Shown: positions 42,396-52,799 of the stretch, in pieces
How the letters are laid out: the number at the start of each line of letters is the position of its first letter
How positions within the stretch are numbered: position 1 is the first letter of the stretch
Assembly: GCA_036365455.1 (NCBI GenBank)
Contig: JAWQUS010000017.1
Span: forward strand, 7,564,001 to 7,628,000
Source of the DNA: Macrosoma leucophasiata
Lineage: Eukaryota > Arthropoda > Insecta > Lepidoptera > Hedylidae
DNA: 64,000 nucleotides
Reading direction: 5' to 3'
Made by a program: the position numbers and the translations under genes
The notes under the pieces: generated by a model
Databases searched by the model: none
Seen by the model: only the letters and a program-made list of their open reading frames with translations
Told to the model about the DNA's origin: nothing

Positions 42396-42569
42396 TTTTA
42401 TATAAAAGTAAACTTCAAGCGAGAAACATCGAGAACATTCGAGCGACGATCCCTAAGTTAACATTGGCGTCAGCAGATTTACTGAATCATCACATTCACT
42501 GAGGATCCTAACGCTTAGGTTTTAAGTAAGACGCGTCTTTATTACACTCTAGTTAGGTGTTGACATAGA

Positions 42570-42600
42570 CCAACACGGGTCACCGGCCGACCGGAGGGTA
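42570..42600 (+). repeat. MITE N1 terminus fragment
   Basis: CCAACACGGGTCACCGGCCG and ACCGGAGGGTAGCAGC match the N1 end. Confidence 0.45.
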
Positions 42601-42779
42601 GCAGCTATTAGTCCAATCACTTTAGCATAAAAAAGGGGTTTACCTCGGAATGAGAAGTAAGAAGCTAAATATATGTATAGACCTTTAATCAGGTGTTCTA
42701 AAAGCTGTCTCAAAAGTCTCATATAATCTCGTGTCTGCACCGTAAGTTATACGAGGTCAAAGGTTTATATTTATTCGTA

Positions 42780-43140
42780 TTTCATATAATTTACAGTCGT
42801 TCAGTATAAAATTTACAAATTAATTATAAACATTTAAATTAAAATATGTTAAATTTAGATTACAATATTATACTATGAGATAATTTCTGTATCGAGGGGA
42901 TAGCGTCGTTTTCGAGGGAGAACAGGTCCCTTGGACTTCCACTATATTTTGTAAGGGGACAATCTCTAACTATATGTGCGACATCTTGCACAGCAGCTCC
43001 ACACTCGCACGCCGGGGATTCTCGCCAACCACACCTAGCCATGAAACCATTACTTCGTTCGCAACCGGTCCTTTCCCTATTGAGTTGACACCATTCTTTC
43101 CTGGGAAGTGAGAAACCGGCGGGCTTCTTCGAAGGATTTA
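42780..43140 (-). pseudogene. LINE C-terminal zinc-knuckle remnant (Jockey/R1-like)
   Basis: Minus-strand frame: AGFSLPRKEWCQLNRERTGC, then MARCGWRESPACECGAAVQD and VAHIVRDCPLTKY. The C-x-C...H-x4-C cluster after SPACECG is the C-terminal knuckle found downstream of reverse transcriptase in many insect LINEs (recalled). About 90 codons remain. No RT is left, so this is a 5'-truncated dead copy. Confidence 0.65.
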
Positions 43141-43439
43141 AACGAATTCCTATAGTATTAGGTACGTTATCATTCCACTCTTTTTCCTACTTCTTCGTCC
43201 TATTCAAATTATTGTCTGCGGGTTCACGTGCGGACTGGTACGGTGGGTGTCGTGATGAGGTCAAAGGTAAAAAACAATTATTCGCGATTATCTCAGTTTC
43301 TATTACTCCAATGATGTTAAGATCTATTATGAAAATTTAAATGAAATATAACATGTATGTATTTATGAATTCACTGATGTCATCCCCTATTTAATTAGTA
43401 AGTACCTATATCAATAGATATATTATTATTATTTTTTGT
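43141..43439. other. No recognised feature
   Basis: Non-coding, nothing supported. Confidence 0.45.
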
Positions 43440-43615
43440 TTTGTACTTGATATCATACTTAAATAATACTTTTTGCAATTTTTCTTTTTTAGCTCCTAGA
43501 CTACTTGTCCCATAACCCCATGGTTGACTGTCAGAGAATGCGTAGTGGCATTAAGTCCGTCATATGTATAATGTGCATAAAAGTATAAATAAATAAATAA
43601 AAATGTAGATTTAAA
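43440..43615 (+). repeat. LINE 3' end with AAATA-type tail
   Basis: GGTTGACTGTCAGAGAATGC, GGCATTAAGTCCGTCATATG and a final TAAATAAATAAATAAAAATG. The same 3' end is at 60110-60290 and, on minus, a relative is at 11031-11185. Confidence 0.6.
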
Positions 43616-43825
43616 AAATTAAGAATAAATGTTATCTGAACTTTGTTTTCGTTCGCTCATTAGTTTTTGAGAGAAAGGGCGGTAAACGTGCAGCGTTCTG
43701 CCGCGCGTATTGTAATCCAAGGTCAACCGTGAATATCTGTGAATATGACCTAATGGTTAGGGCATGATTTAGAACAACTGGAATGGCGTTGGGTTCTGGG
43801 AACACTTGTGCTTGTACTTTGACAT

Positions 43826-43893
43826 AGAGCAAAGCCTGCATATGGCTAATCCCCTCGAATCCGCCTCGGCCGGTGGCCCGTGTTGCTCTATGA
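43826..43893 (+). repeat. MITE N1 right terminus fragment
   Basis: ATGGCTAATCCCCTCGAATC and GGCCGGTGGCCCGTGTTGCT: one N1 end without its partner. Confidence 0.5.
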
Positions 43894-44119
43894 GTGTTGT
43901 AATGTCGTAATCAGTAACATTAAAAGTAACTGTTAACACAGTAGTGCCTGCACTTGGAACTCTGCTAAGTTGAATGACTATGATTATGACGAACAGATTT
44001 TTCTTTTTCTTCTATGAAGGAATTGAAAAAATTGATGATATCTATATCGGTTAAATATGATTATTAAATTGGTATTTATGAATACCTATTGGATTATTAT
44101 TAAAAGTCATTCTCTCTAG

Positions 44120-44354
44120 GTAGCTTATAAACTTGCCGCTAAATGGTAGTGTTCAGCACTATCGTGTTCCGGTCAGGTGGTAATGTACGGCCCTGTAATT
44201 TCCGGCACAGAGGCTCAACACCTTAGGCCTCAGGAGTGGTAACGCATCTGCATTTTGACCTTGGTCTTTGTGTGGGTGTCTTTAGGCTGCAGTCATCACT
44301 TAACATCAATGTGAACTGCAAGCTTGTTTGCCACTTCCATAACATATATAAAAA
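44120..44354 (+). repeat. Repeat A (5' end trimmed)
   Basis: From GCTTATAAACTTGCCGCTAA to CCACTTCCATAACATATATA and an A-run. Close to the consensus of the family. Confidence 0.75.
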
Positions 44355-44848
44355 AAAACTGTCCTTGTAGACCAATTTGAAATAAATGATTTGAATTTTG
44401 AATTTTTGAATTCGTCGTACAACAGTTCGTCAAAGATAATCTAAGTTATGTCATTCTACTCACGTCATCCCAAATTAAGTTGTCCAAAGTAAAAGAAATA
44501 AGCCTTGTTATCATAAGAAATACTCATAAGGTTATCGGAAATCAATTTATTATGCGCGTGGTATACAATTCCATTGGGAAAATCTCATTTAATATCTAAT
44601 AAGTAATTTATAACCTCAGAAGTACCTACTCAGAACGATTTAAAATTGAAATAATCAGCTGTGGAGAGCTTATTGCATAGTAGCATACCCACACTTTTAT
44701 ATTTGCGAAACACGTAGTCTTCTGAATATACTTATGTTCGGAATCCGATCCGACAAAGGTATTTTAAAATTGAATTCAGTTCTATTGGAAATTTTCCATA
44801 TCATTTTTACATCTTAATAAAGTTGGTCATGCAATGACGTTTTACATA
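44355..44848. other. No recognised feature
   Basis: AT-rich, non-coding. Confidence 0.5.
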
Positions 44849-44849
44849 A

Positions 44850-45030
44850 TCAACTACCACAGTAGTTTAGTGCTAGCAGGCCTCCATTGCTACGCTTTGG
44901 TGCTGGGTTCTACCCCGGTTGCAACCCGAGGATCGAATCCAGGTTAGTAGCTATTGGGATTTTCCATTTTGCAAAGTTTTCCCAATCCCCTTTGGGCGCT
45001 TAAAGTATTTAACATGCCCAGAGATGCAAA
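44850..45030 (+). repeat. SINE T1, diverged 5' part
   Basis: CAGTAGTTTAGTGCTAGCAG, CGAGGATCGAATCCAGG and CTATTGGGATTTTCCATTTT keep T1 order (head, B-box region, body), but the head is disrupted and the 3' end missing. Confidence 0.5.
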
Positions 45031-45042
45031 TAGGTATGCCAC

Positions 45043-45234
45043 CACTAATATTATGAAGTTTGTTTGTTTGCTTGCACGTGCTAATCTCAGGAACTGCTAA
45101 TCCGATTTTAAAAAATCTTTCAGTGTTATATTGCCCATTTATCGAGAAAGGCTCTATGCTTTATATCATCAGGCTAAGGTCAATAGGGGAGGGTAGGTAA
45201 CATTGCACCCGTATGATATCGGGCGGGCCGCTAG
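45043..45234 (+). mobile_element. Helitron-like fragment ending GGGCCGCTAG
   Basis: Starts near ACTAATATTATGAAGTTTG and ends GGGCGGGCCGCTAG followed by T. 3' hairpin GC-rich, 5' TC not certain. Confidence 0.45.
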
Positions 45235-45284
45235 TTAGGTACCTATATGGGACAAAACGTAAATGACAAATAGAGGATGCTGGC

Positions 45285-45680
45285 ATGAAGACTTGGTTGC
45301 ATCAATTCAACTCTGCCTACTTCTCAGAGAATACTGATGTCAAAAGGCGTAAAGAAAATATAAAAACGCATACATTCGGTCTAATCTTCATTATCACACT
45401 TGTGTTCAACGCCAATTCGCTGAATAAACCACGAAGCAACAAATCTTTCACTATTTTATTTACAACGTGGACTGCTAGCGGTTCTTTTAATGGGTCCCGG
45501 GGGACATAAACCGCAATTTCGAAAGGTTTACGCCACCTGATCTTATTAAAGGATCGGTTGTACACGTGTAAGGTTATTATGAAATGATAGTATTAATATA
45601 TTGTGTTTTGGCCCCGTAATTTAATTTCGGCACAGGGGTAAAAAGCCTAAGCAGCACATCTACATTTAGTCCTATATCAG
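45285..45680. other. No gene
   Basis: Overlapping frames occur on both strands (45285-45509 plus, 45317-45565 minus), neither recognisable. 45605-45660 contains a decayed repeat A scrap. 45470-45545 shares words (GCGGTTC, TTTAATGGGTC, CGCAATTTCGAAAGG) with 46400-46475. Confidence 0.4.
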
Positions 45681-45742
45681 AGAATATGTAATAATACTAT
45701 CTTTTAAGAAGATGCTTCTAGTCTAGACTTTAGTATTCATTA

Positions 45743-45931
45743 GGCGCGTTCACATAGAGCAAGCAGCTTCGCGAGCCATTTGCCGCGCGAGGCAGCTCGC
45801 TCTGAGGGACGTGCCTCGGTTAGCGCGTACGATTGAGCACCCGAGCCATCTAGAGTCGGCGCGTCCACATAGAGAGAGCAGCCTCGCAAGCTATTTGCCG
45901 CACGAGGCTGCTCGCTCTGTGTGGACACGCC
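45743..45931. mobile_element. Two tandem GC-rich hairpins (foldback element)
   Basis: Each ~74-bp unit folds on itself. The second (45858-45931) is nearly perfect: GGCGCGTCCACATAGAGAGA with GCAGCCTCGC pairs with GAGGCTGCTCGCTCTGTGTG and GACACGCC around CTATTTGCC. The first (from about 45743) is a diverged copy. Non-coding, MITE-like. Confidence 0.65.
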
Positions 45932-46019
45932 TATTTACTATCAAAATGAACTGCAGTTAATTTTATGTGCAGTTTCATCTATGTTTGCTTCGTTCTAGGT
46001 AATAAAAAAAGAAAAAAAA

Positions 46020-46130
46020 AATGCCTCAGCAGTCTAGCTAGTAGCAGGTTGGGTACTAATACTCCAAGGGACCCGGGTTCAATCGATGGACCAAAGGATA
46101 AATGCCAATGGTTATTGTAAATTTCATAAA
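46020..46130 (+). repeat. SINE T1 head, old copy
   Basis: ATGCCTCAGCAGTCTAGCTA through GACCCGGGTTCAATCGATGG: tRNA-like head with a changed B-box. Body lost. Confidence 0.45.
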
Positions 46131-46139
46131 AAAATCACA

Positions 46140-46862
46140 GTGCTACCGTCAGAGTTTGATAATGTCTAAGAAGACAATAGGCTCGGACAAAAAAAACCGG
46201 CGGATCGTGGGTTTTGAAAAGCAAGCAATTTATTTCTGCCTTTGCCTTCGAGTAATACAGACGTAGAGCAATGTAAAGAATAAATTAAAGATATAAAGAT
46301 GTAGGATTTTCATCACCACACCAGTGTCCACGTCACGTTAATCTAAATTCGACTGAATAAAGTAGGTATAAAGCTACAAATCTTTTACTATTTTATTTAC
46401 AAGCGGTTCCTTTAATGGGTCGGGACCCATTAAAGGAACCGCGAAAGTGACATAAAACGCAATTTCGAAAGGTTAACGTGACCTGATGTTAATAAGAAAA
46501 AAAGGGTCAATAAATTGTCTTATATCCTGTAATTTTATTGCGGTACAGGTGCTAAAGAAATAAATCCTAGAGCTAAAACTCCTTTACTTATGCTTCAGTA
46601 CCAGCACTATTAAAAAAAGCTCGTACGCCCGTTCATTTTTTAGGGTTCCGTAGTAAACAAGGAACCCTTAAAGTTTCACCATGTCCGTCTGTCTGTCTGT
46701 CCGTCCTCGGTTTAGCGCAAAAACTATTAGTACCAGAGGCTTGAAATTTGGCACAAGTATACAACTTAATAAGGCCGACAAAGTGGTAGAATAAAAACAT
46801 GATTTTTTATTCTACCACTCCTACACGTAACGCGGGGATAATATTTATTATTATTTTTTTTT
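46140..46862. other. Mostly unassigned; 46641-46780 holds a 'TAGGGTTCCGTA' repeat
   Basis: The TTTTTAGGGTTCCGTAGTAA start followed by GTCCGTCTGTCTGTCTGTCC is a dispersed insect repeat motif I recall; similar starts occur at 48262 and inside the long Helitrons. The rest is non-coding. A perfect inversion of CCCATTAAAGGAACCGC and GCGGTTCCTTTAATGGG lies near 46404-46443. Confidence 0.4.
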
Positions 46863-47152
46863 TATGTTATAAAAGTAGGCAAACAAGCATGCAGTTCACA
46901 TTGATGTTAAGTGATGACTGCAGCCTATAGACACCCACACAATGACAAGAGGTCAAAATGCAGATGCGCTGCCACTCCTGAGGCCTAAGGTGTTATGGCC
47001 TCTGTGCCTGAAATTACAGGGCCGTACATTACCACCTGACCGGAACACGATAGTGCTGAACACTACCATTTAGCGGCAAGTATATTAGGTAATGCGGTGG
47101 TGCCTACGCCCGCGAGCTCCGTCACTGGAGCTCTACCACCAGTGACGGAGTT
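46863..47152 (-). repeat. Repeat A, full-length minus copy
   Basis: T-run and TTTTATGTTATAAAAGTAGG on the tail side, GACCGGAACACGATAGTGCT in the middle, then GAGCTCCGTCACTGGAGCTC (a small hairpin) and TACCACCAGT at the 5' end. A good reference copy. Confidence 0.8.
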
Positions 47153-47196
47153 TTCGTTTTCTAAATAGTGTGGGATATCGTTGTCGTTATTTTTAA

Positions 47197-47389
47197 CTAG
47201 CTGTTGCCCGCGGCTTCGTCCGCGTGTATGTCTTTTTATAAATAACTAAGTAGCCTATGTTCTTTCTCAAAGTCAGCTCTATGTCTGTACCAAAATTCAT
47301 TAAAATCGGTTCAGTCGTTTGGACGTAAAAAGGTAACAGACAGACAGACAGAGTTACTTTCGCATTTATAATATTAATATAATATAGGA
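47197..47389 (-). mobile_element. Short non-autonomous Helitron (~193 bp)
   Basis: CTAG at 47197-47200 after A, TC start at 47389-47388. The interior CAGTCGTTTGGACGTAAAAA and CATTTATAATATTAATATAA matches 16157-16359. Confidence 0.7.
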
Positions 47390-47392
47390 TTT

Positions 47393-47555
47393 GCCTCTGT
47401 TATTTGTGATAGTTATGCTGTTAGTAAGCCACACATTACCATCTAAGCGGTACACGATAGTGCTGAATACTCCCATTTGGCAGCAAATAGATTAGTAATG
47501 CAGTGGTACCTACGCCCTCGAGTCCCTACACTGGAAATCTACCACCAGTAACTAT
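47393..47555 (-). repeat. Repeat A, old 5' part
   Basis: TTGCCTCTGTTATTTGTGAT, GTACACGATAGTGCTGAATA and ATCTACCACCAGTAAC: diverged copy lacking the tail half. Confidence 0.5.
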
Positions 47556-47727
47556 CATCAATGTGATTTAAACTGGTAACAGGGCCATATTTTATGAATA
47601 TCTTTTGACTCTATGCCAGAAATTACTACTAGATAGAGCTCGTGTATGTAGAACTCTCAATATGTGGCTGTATTTATTAATTAAAATTCAGAAGACGTCG
47701 ATAGTAGTATAACATATTTATATAATA

Positions 47728-47980
47728 CTAGCTGCCCCGGCAAACTTCGTATTGCCTCAAAATGAAATAATGTGTCAAAGGTTTGACAGATACGGACTAT
47801 TTGTATGGAAAAATAGAATTGTGGTTTTTACTGTTTTCCTTCAATTTCTTCACATTTTTTTACCCTTTAAACCTTGCCTTAACTTCCAGAAATCATTCAA
47901 AATCAAAATGAGCTAAATCGGTCCAGCCATTTTCGAGTTTTAGTGAGACTAACGAACAGCACTTCATTTTTATATATAGA
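47728..47980 (-). mobile_element. Short Helitron-like element (253 bp)
   Basis: CTAG at 47728-47731 after A, TC near 47980. Same family as 14127-14381. Long frames through it (for example 47903-48469) are spurious. Confidence 0.65.
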
Positions 47981-48261
47981 TATAGATATACATGTAGGAC
48001 ATTTGCAAGGTGCATGAATCCACGACAATATTAAAAACACGACCCGGGGCACTGACCCTACAAAATGACGGAGGAAGAATGTCGAGACGGCTTTATTGGG
48101 ATCGAGACCCTTAGTTAGAAGGTTAGTTGAATGCCCTTTCCGTGTAATGACAAATAATTTAGAAAAATTGAAAAGGGACTGAGTCCTATTTCTTGTCCAG
48201 TGTAGGAACCCGTTAGTGGAGCACCATATATCCATTAAAGATGTAAATGAGCCATCCTTGT

Positions 48262-48560
48262 TTTTAGGGTTCCGTACCTCAAAAAGAAAGTATGGAACCT
48301 TTATTAGATGACCCGTGCGTCTGACTGTCTGGCCGCCTGTCACAGCCAATTTTTTCGGAAATACTAGACAGATTAAGTTGAAATTTAGTATATAATAATA
48401 TACGTAAATCAGTGAAGTAAGAAAGAGTATCGGTGTAGAAATGAAAAAAAGCATGCTCCGATGGTTCATGCATAATAAAAAATGTCAAATGAGCGAATGA
48501 CAGAACAGATATACAATGCGAATCACTTAAAAATAAGGAACTCTGTAGTAACAGATTTAC
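48262..48560 (+). repeat. 'TAGGGTTCCGTACC' dispersed repeat
   Basis: TTTTAGGGTTCCGTACCTCA, GACCCGTGCGTCTGACTGTC and, at the far side, AAGGAACTCTGTAGTAACAG. A recalled, widespread insect repeat type; class unclear. Confidence 0.4.
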
Positions 48561-48597
48561 AATTAAAACGTTATATTAATACCTTTTGTGTTAGACT

Positions 48598-49250
48598 AAA
48601 AGTTATACGATTTCCCTAATGTCCGATATATCACCCATCACCCACCCTTGAACTTTGCAATTTCATAGTGTGAAAACCGCTCTCAACAAACCCCAATTTG
48701 TTCATACTATGACCGCAGAGATTCATTTGTTTCATGCAGTTGGTACAGTCCACAATCTGAGCGGCGTGACAATGGTAACATTTGATTATTTTTTTACTAG
48801 ATTTTTTGTGGACAAACTTTCTGAATAAGTACCTAGTTTCTAGACGAATATCGTTAAAAGAGTCTAGTCCAAATTCTTAATCCAAAAAACCAGTAAGCAT
48901 CCCTGTTCAGCAGTTTGTTTCTTTTAAAGTTACTTGCAGTTTTTATTATGTTAAATATCGTAGTCATACTTTGAAAACTTAATTTAACTTGTTGTGATGG
49001 AGTGTAAGTTATACAGTTTCCCAAACGTCTGATATATCACCCATCCCTTGAACTTTGCAGTTTCAAAGTGTGAAAACCGCTCGCAACAAACCCCAATTTG
49101 TTTTAACACGCACCAGTTCATACTCTGACCGCAGAGATTCATTTGTTTCATGCAGTTGTACAGTGTACAATATGAGCGGCGTGATATGACATTTGATGAC
49201 AACATTTTTTATCAGATTTTCCGTGAACAAACTGTCGGTTTTGTATACCT
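48598..49250 (+). repeat. Local direct duplication (~235-bp copies, ~405 bp apart)
   Basis: 48598-48830 and 49005-49250 share GATATATCACCCATC, CCTTGAACTTTGCA, GTGTGAAAACCGCTC, AACAAACCCCAATTTGTT, CCGCAGAGATTCATTTGTTT and GAGCGGCGTGA in order. Diverged and non-coding. Confidence 0.75.
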
Positions 49251-49261
49251 ATATACAGTGC

Positions 49262-49520
49262 TCATAAAGAAATATTGCACATCGAGCCTATTAAAGTGAC
49301 AATCGGCTAGTTTCGACTTCGTAGAGTGTTATCTCTGCTGCCCACACTGTCTACGTAAGCACTGATAGTCCGGTACCTACTGGTCAAAACTTGATCAAAA
49401 TTGTGGACAAACGTCATATTATTATTTGGTAAGGTGCGAAAAAGACAACGCTCTACAGACCCGAAAAGAGCCGAAGTCTGCTTCTTGAGATCGATGTGCA
49501 TTATTTCTTGTTGGGTACTG
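49262..49520. mobile_element. MITE N3, complete copy
   Basis: AAGAAATATTGCACATCGAG on the left faces GATGTGCATTATTTCTTG on the right. Inner arms GACTTCGTAGAGTGTTATC and GACAACGCTCTACAGAC also pair. The centre is CAAAACTTGATCAA. About 250 bp, non-coding. Confidence 0.65.
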
Positions 49521-49559
49521 TACCTATATTTTTGTATTTTGTGTGTTTCAGTGCTAAAC

Positions 49560-49745
49560 GTAATTAGGGGAGAATATGCCATAATCGCCCTGATAGGCGG
49601 CATGGCGATAGCAGTGGCGGTCATTATGTCGCGGGACGCTGCTGCCCACTTCGTGTTATTAAAATTACTACCTACCGCCCTATTGGAATAGTTTGGCGGA
49701 GTTTGGCCGCCATTCCTGTTGACTGACTGTGCTAGCGAAAGAAAA
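49560..49745 (-). repeat. Element D, 5' part
   Basis: GAATATGCCATAATCGCC, GGCGATAGCAGTGGCGGTCA and CGCGGGACGCTGCTGC: same order as 3931-4200. Confidence 0.5.
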
Positions 49746-49789
49746 CTCCTCCGCTAGAGGGTGATAGGGTCATCACATCCCAACGCCTT

Positions 49790-50115
49790 CAAAACTTTTA
49801 TAATCATGTCAACCCATTATACGTCCCACTGCTGGGCACGAGTCTCTCCCCTTTTTGGGGGGAGGCATGCACCACGCTGCTCCAATGCGGGTTGGTGGAG
49901 ATACGGGTTAGTGGCCAACCCGGTGTCGGATGTTTTACAACCGCCCATAAGACCTCCGACAGAGTTTAACGACTGCTATCTATCGATAGCAACCGGGACC
50001 GACGGCTTAACGTGCCCTTGGAAGCACGGAAACGCGCATTTTAATTTGCCACTAGCGGTCACCCATCACACACCATCGCTTACGATCTACACCAGCCGCG
50101 GGGCGCATGGCCGCT
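49790..50115 (-). mobile_element. 5S-derived SINE, minus copy
   Basis: ACCCATTATACGTCCCACTG at the 3' end, GTTGGTGGAGATACGGGTTA in the body, GCGGTCACCCATCAC and CCAGCCGCGGGGCGCATGGC in the 5S-like head. The head has lost ~25 bp compared with 25158-25252. Confidence 0.7.
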
Positions 50116-50149
50116 TTGTAATCTTTAATAATCTTACACAACATTCAAT

Positions 50150-50370
50150 TACGGTTGACGACCCGGTTAGTCCAGCGGTGTGAGATGACCGTTTGATTCG
50201 AAGGGTCGCGGATTCGATCCCCGCACCGGGACAAATATTAGTATGGCCTACAGATATTTGTTTCGGGTCTGGATATTTGTGTATGTATTGTATGTTTACA
50301 ACGGTACCCACGACACAGGTTTATACCTACTGTAGGGCTGTGAGTGTAAGCCAAAAAAAATAAAATAAAT
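50150..50370 (+). mobile_element. tRNA-derived SINE T2, complete copy with A-rich tail
   Basis: Head about 50157-50230: GACCCGG pairs with CCGGGAC (one mismatch), TTAGTCCAGCGGTGTGAGAT is the A-box region and GCGGATTCGATCCCCGC the T-arm/B-box. The body TACAACGGTACCCACGACAC, ACAGGTTTATACCTACTGTA and GGGCTGTGAGTGTAAGCC is followed by an A-rich tail (eight A's, then TAAAATAAAT). A Pol III SINE; not a tRNA gene because the anticodon arm is irregular. Confidence 0.7.
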
Positions 50371-50689
50371 TCACTACGGAACAACTCTATATTTTTTAGA
50401 ACCCTTTGTCGCACTGCTCTCATTTTTAGTCTTCTTATGTTTTCTTTAACAGTTTTCCTTTTAACAAAGAACGCTCTTGTAATAAGGCAAACTTTTCAAA
50501 CTTAATTTTTCTTTTCAAAATGTTGAAGTAACTTAATTAAGTTTAGTTTTAAAGTGAAACATCAGAAATTTTTCATAAGTTAGTAAAGATCTATAAAAAA
50601 ATAAATATTTTACTGTTTTCTATGTGCCATATTAACATTATCAAATAATCAATATTGATGTGTTGTTACTCCCGAGATCTAAGTTGCTA

Positions 50690-50787
50690 TACCTCTGTGT
50701 CAGAAATAACTGGTGGTAGAGCTGCAGTGATGGAGCTCGCGGGCATACCACCGCATTACCTAATATACTTGCCGCTAAATGGTAGTG
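50690..50787 (+). repeat. Repeat A 5' half, cut by a foldback element
   Basis: TAACTGGTGGTAGAGCTGCA to GCCGCTAAATGGTAGTG. The rest of A is missing, and a foldback element begins at once. Confidence 0.6.
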
Positions 50788-51070
50788 ACACACGGACATG
50801 ACACACTATAAGTGCCGAACTTACGCAGCAGAACTTCAGTTCAGTGTGGTGTGTTTCGGCATAGTGTGTGAATTCAGCAATCGAACCGAACTTCGGTCGT
50901 ACGCCCGACCGAAGTTACGTTGTACACTATCGCGTTCACATTGTATACTGTACGCGTAATTTCATAGTGCGACATAGTGCGTCGTCAGCATCAACATAAT
51001 TGAAATAGCATTGCAGGCGTAATAGAGCCGAACTTCCGTCGAGTAGCTTCGGTATAGTGTTTATACACTA
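50788..51070. mobile_element. Foldback MITE with 'ACACTATRCCGAA' ends
   Basis: ACACACTATAAGTGCCGAAC at the left and AGCTTCGGTATAGTGTTTAT at the right are inverted. Inner repeats of AACTTCGGTCG and CGACCGAAGTTACG also pair. No coding capacity. Confidence 0.55.
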
Positions 51071-51084
51071 AGCATTGATAGTGC

Positions 51085-51568
51085 CGTATTGGTCAATACG
51101 CTTAAGGCCAATGACCGCAGACGGGTGGACGCCTTCGAGATGTGGTGTTGGAGAACGATGTTGCGTATACCCTGGACTGCAAAACGTACTAACGTTTCAA
51201 TTCTCAAGGAACTCAAAATGACCACAAGACTATCATCCATCTGTTTGCAGCGAGTATTGGAATACTTCGGGCACATTGCTAGTAAAGACGGAGGAAATCT
51301 TGAGAAGATCATCATTACAGGCAAGGTCCAGGGGAAAAGACCACGCGGGCGCAGCCCGATGCGCTGGATGGATCAAATCCGCACTGCACCACACTCGCCA
51401 GCAAGGTGCACGAGGCCATACACACTGCCAAACCGTACCCGATGGCGCACTATCGTCAGAGAAAATGCTCCGTGGACGGGGTCACGATCCTCAGTAGTGG
51501 GGAAAACGACGCAAGGAGGATTGGTCAATACTCGATCAAAATGGCCGATGAACATGAGCAACTGCTAA
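51085..51568 (+). pseudogene. RTE-type LINE reverse transcriptase, C-terminal remnant
   Basis: Plus-strand frame with RRRVDAFEMWCWRTMLRIPW, RTNVSILKELKMTTRLSSIC and LEYFGHIASKDGGNLEK, then KRPRGRSPMRWMDQIRTA: the region just C-terminal to RT in RTE-like LINEs (recalled). Around 51400 the family pattern jumps to another frame, which ends with MLRGRGHDPQ, showing a frameshift. No YxDD core remains. A second, independent RTE subfamily from the one at 3537-3930. Confidence 0.75.
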
Positions 51569-51608
51569 CAAGCTAGGGAATAGATATATCTATAGAATAC
51601 ATGGGAGA

Positions 51609-51920
51609 CTAGCTGTGTGACCGCGACTTCGTCCGCGTGAGAATTTACGATTGTTCATTATCTACCCGGACGAAGTCGTGGGCCTAGCTAGTAAAAAAGT
51701 AGTTACTCCTTATTACGTAAGCTATATCCCAGTGCAAGTCCCGTTAGAATCGGTGGAGCCGTTCCTGAGATTATCCGGAACAAACAGACAGACATAAATT
51801 GTAAAAAAAATTGTTTTGGTATTTGTACCGTGTATACATACATATGCATTTAGTAAAAAGCAGTTATTTTTTTTACAAACAGACACTCCAATTTTATTTA
51901 TTTGTGTTTAGAATTATAGA
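51609..51920 (-). mobile_element. Short Helitron (312 bp)
   Basis: CTAG 51609-51612 after A, TC at 51920-51919 after A (minus strand). Deletion derivative of the long Helitrons: paired-arm 3' unit, AACAGACAGACATAAATTGT, 5' part CAGACACTCCAATTTTATTT. Confidence 0.7.
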
Positions 51921-52215
51921 TATGGGAGATAAACCATTATATATTAGCGAGAGATTATATCCATTTCATATGAAGCGAAGCTAATCTACTTATATGATAT
52001 TCAAACCATTATTAGGAACTAAAACTAATTTCTCATATAACACAGTTGTACGCTATCCACAAGTCGAAGTTCAATAGTGCAACTCGATACAAATTTGAAA
52101 CTCCATCATGTTGGTTACCCTAGCTGCATTATAATAGTTAATTATAAGTTATTGTTCATTGTTACTTTGTTATACCTATATATTATACAAAATATGGTTA
52201 TGTCATATGTCAATA

Positions 52216-52793
52216 CTAGCTGTTGAACGCGGCTTCGCCCGCGTGGATGTCGTTTTATAAACTCAAACTCAAACTCAAAAATTCATTTAATCACTTGGAA
52301 ATAATAGAATTTGCTTGTGATAGGTCAAATTACAAATATAAAATTAAAGCGAATAACAACTGATACGTTGATTAATATGTCAAAGTAAATAAATTAATAA
52401 TAGTTCAAAAATACTTAATAATAAAAATAGGTATCAACAGAATGTTCCATAATCTCTTTTACAAACGGCAAGATAAGACTAAACAAAAAAATATGGGACA
52501 TTCTTTGTCATTCACTGGCAGAGTTCCAAAGCCCACATTACTGAGAAAAAACCTGCCAAAACAAAACTCAGTAGGGTCTTTTCAAAATATGTTCCTTAAA
52601 ACTATTTTCACAATATGAAACTATATAAAATAAATAACTAAGTAGCCTATGTTCTTTCTCAAAGTCAGCTCTATCTCTGTACCGAATTTCATTAAAACCG
52701 GTTCAGTCTGTCTGTCTCTCTGAGACAGAGTTACTTTCGCATTATTAATATTAGTAGGGTAGTAGGGATAGTAGAGAAGTAGGGAAGTAGGGA
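52216..52793 (-). mobile_element. Short Helitron split by a LINE-tail insertion
   Basis: CTAG 52216-52219, TC near 52793-52792. The interior (AATAACTAAGTAGCCTATGT, CAAAGTCAGCTCTATC) matches 16157-16359, with a 368-bp insertion between. Confidence 0.65.
52262..52629 (-). mobile_element. 5'-truncated LINE tail with 5-bp target duplication
   Basis: ATAAA at 52257-52261 and again at 52630-52634 brackets the insert. On the minus strand it ends in repeated TTTGAG units, a microsatellite 3' tail. No coding domain recognised. Confidence 0.6.
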
Positions 52794-52799
52794 TTTATT

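Noticed and set aside
47903..48469. 188-codon minus-strand ORF
   Set aside because: Runs through a Helitron end and a TAGGGTTCCG repeat, with no domain; chance frame in repeat DNA.
50157..50230. Functional tRNA gene
   Set aside because: Irregular anticodon arm and a SINE body with A-rich tail follow directly.
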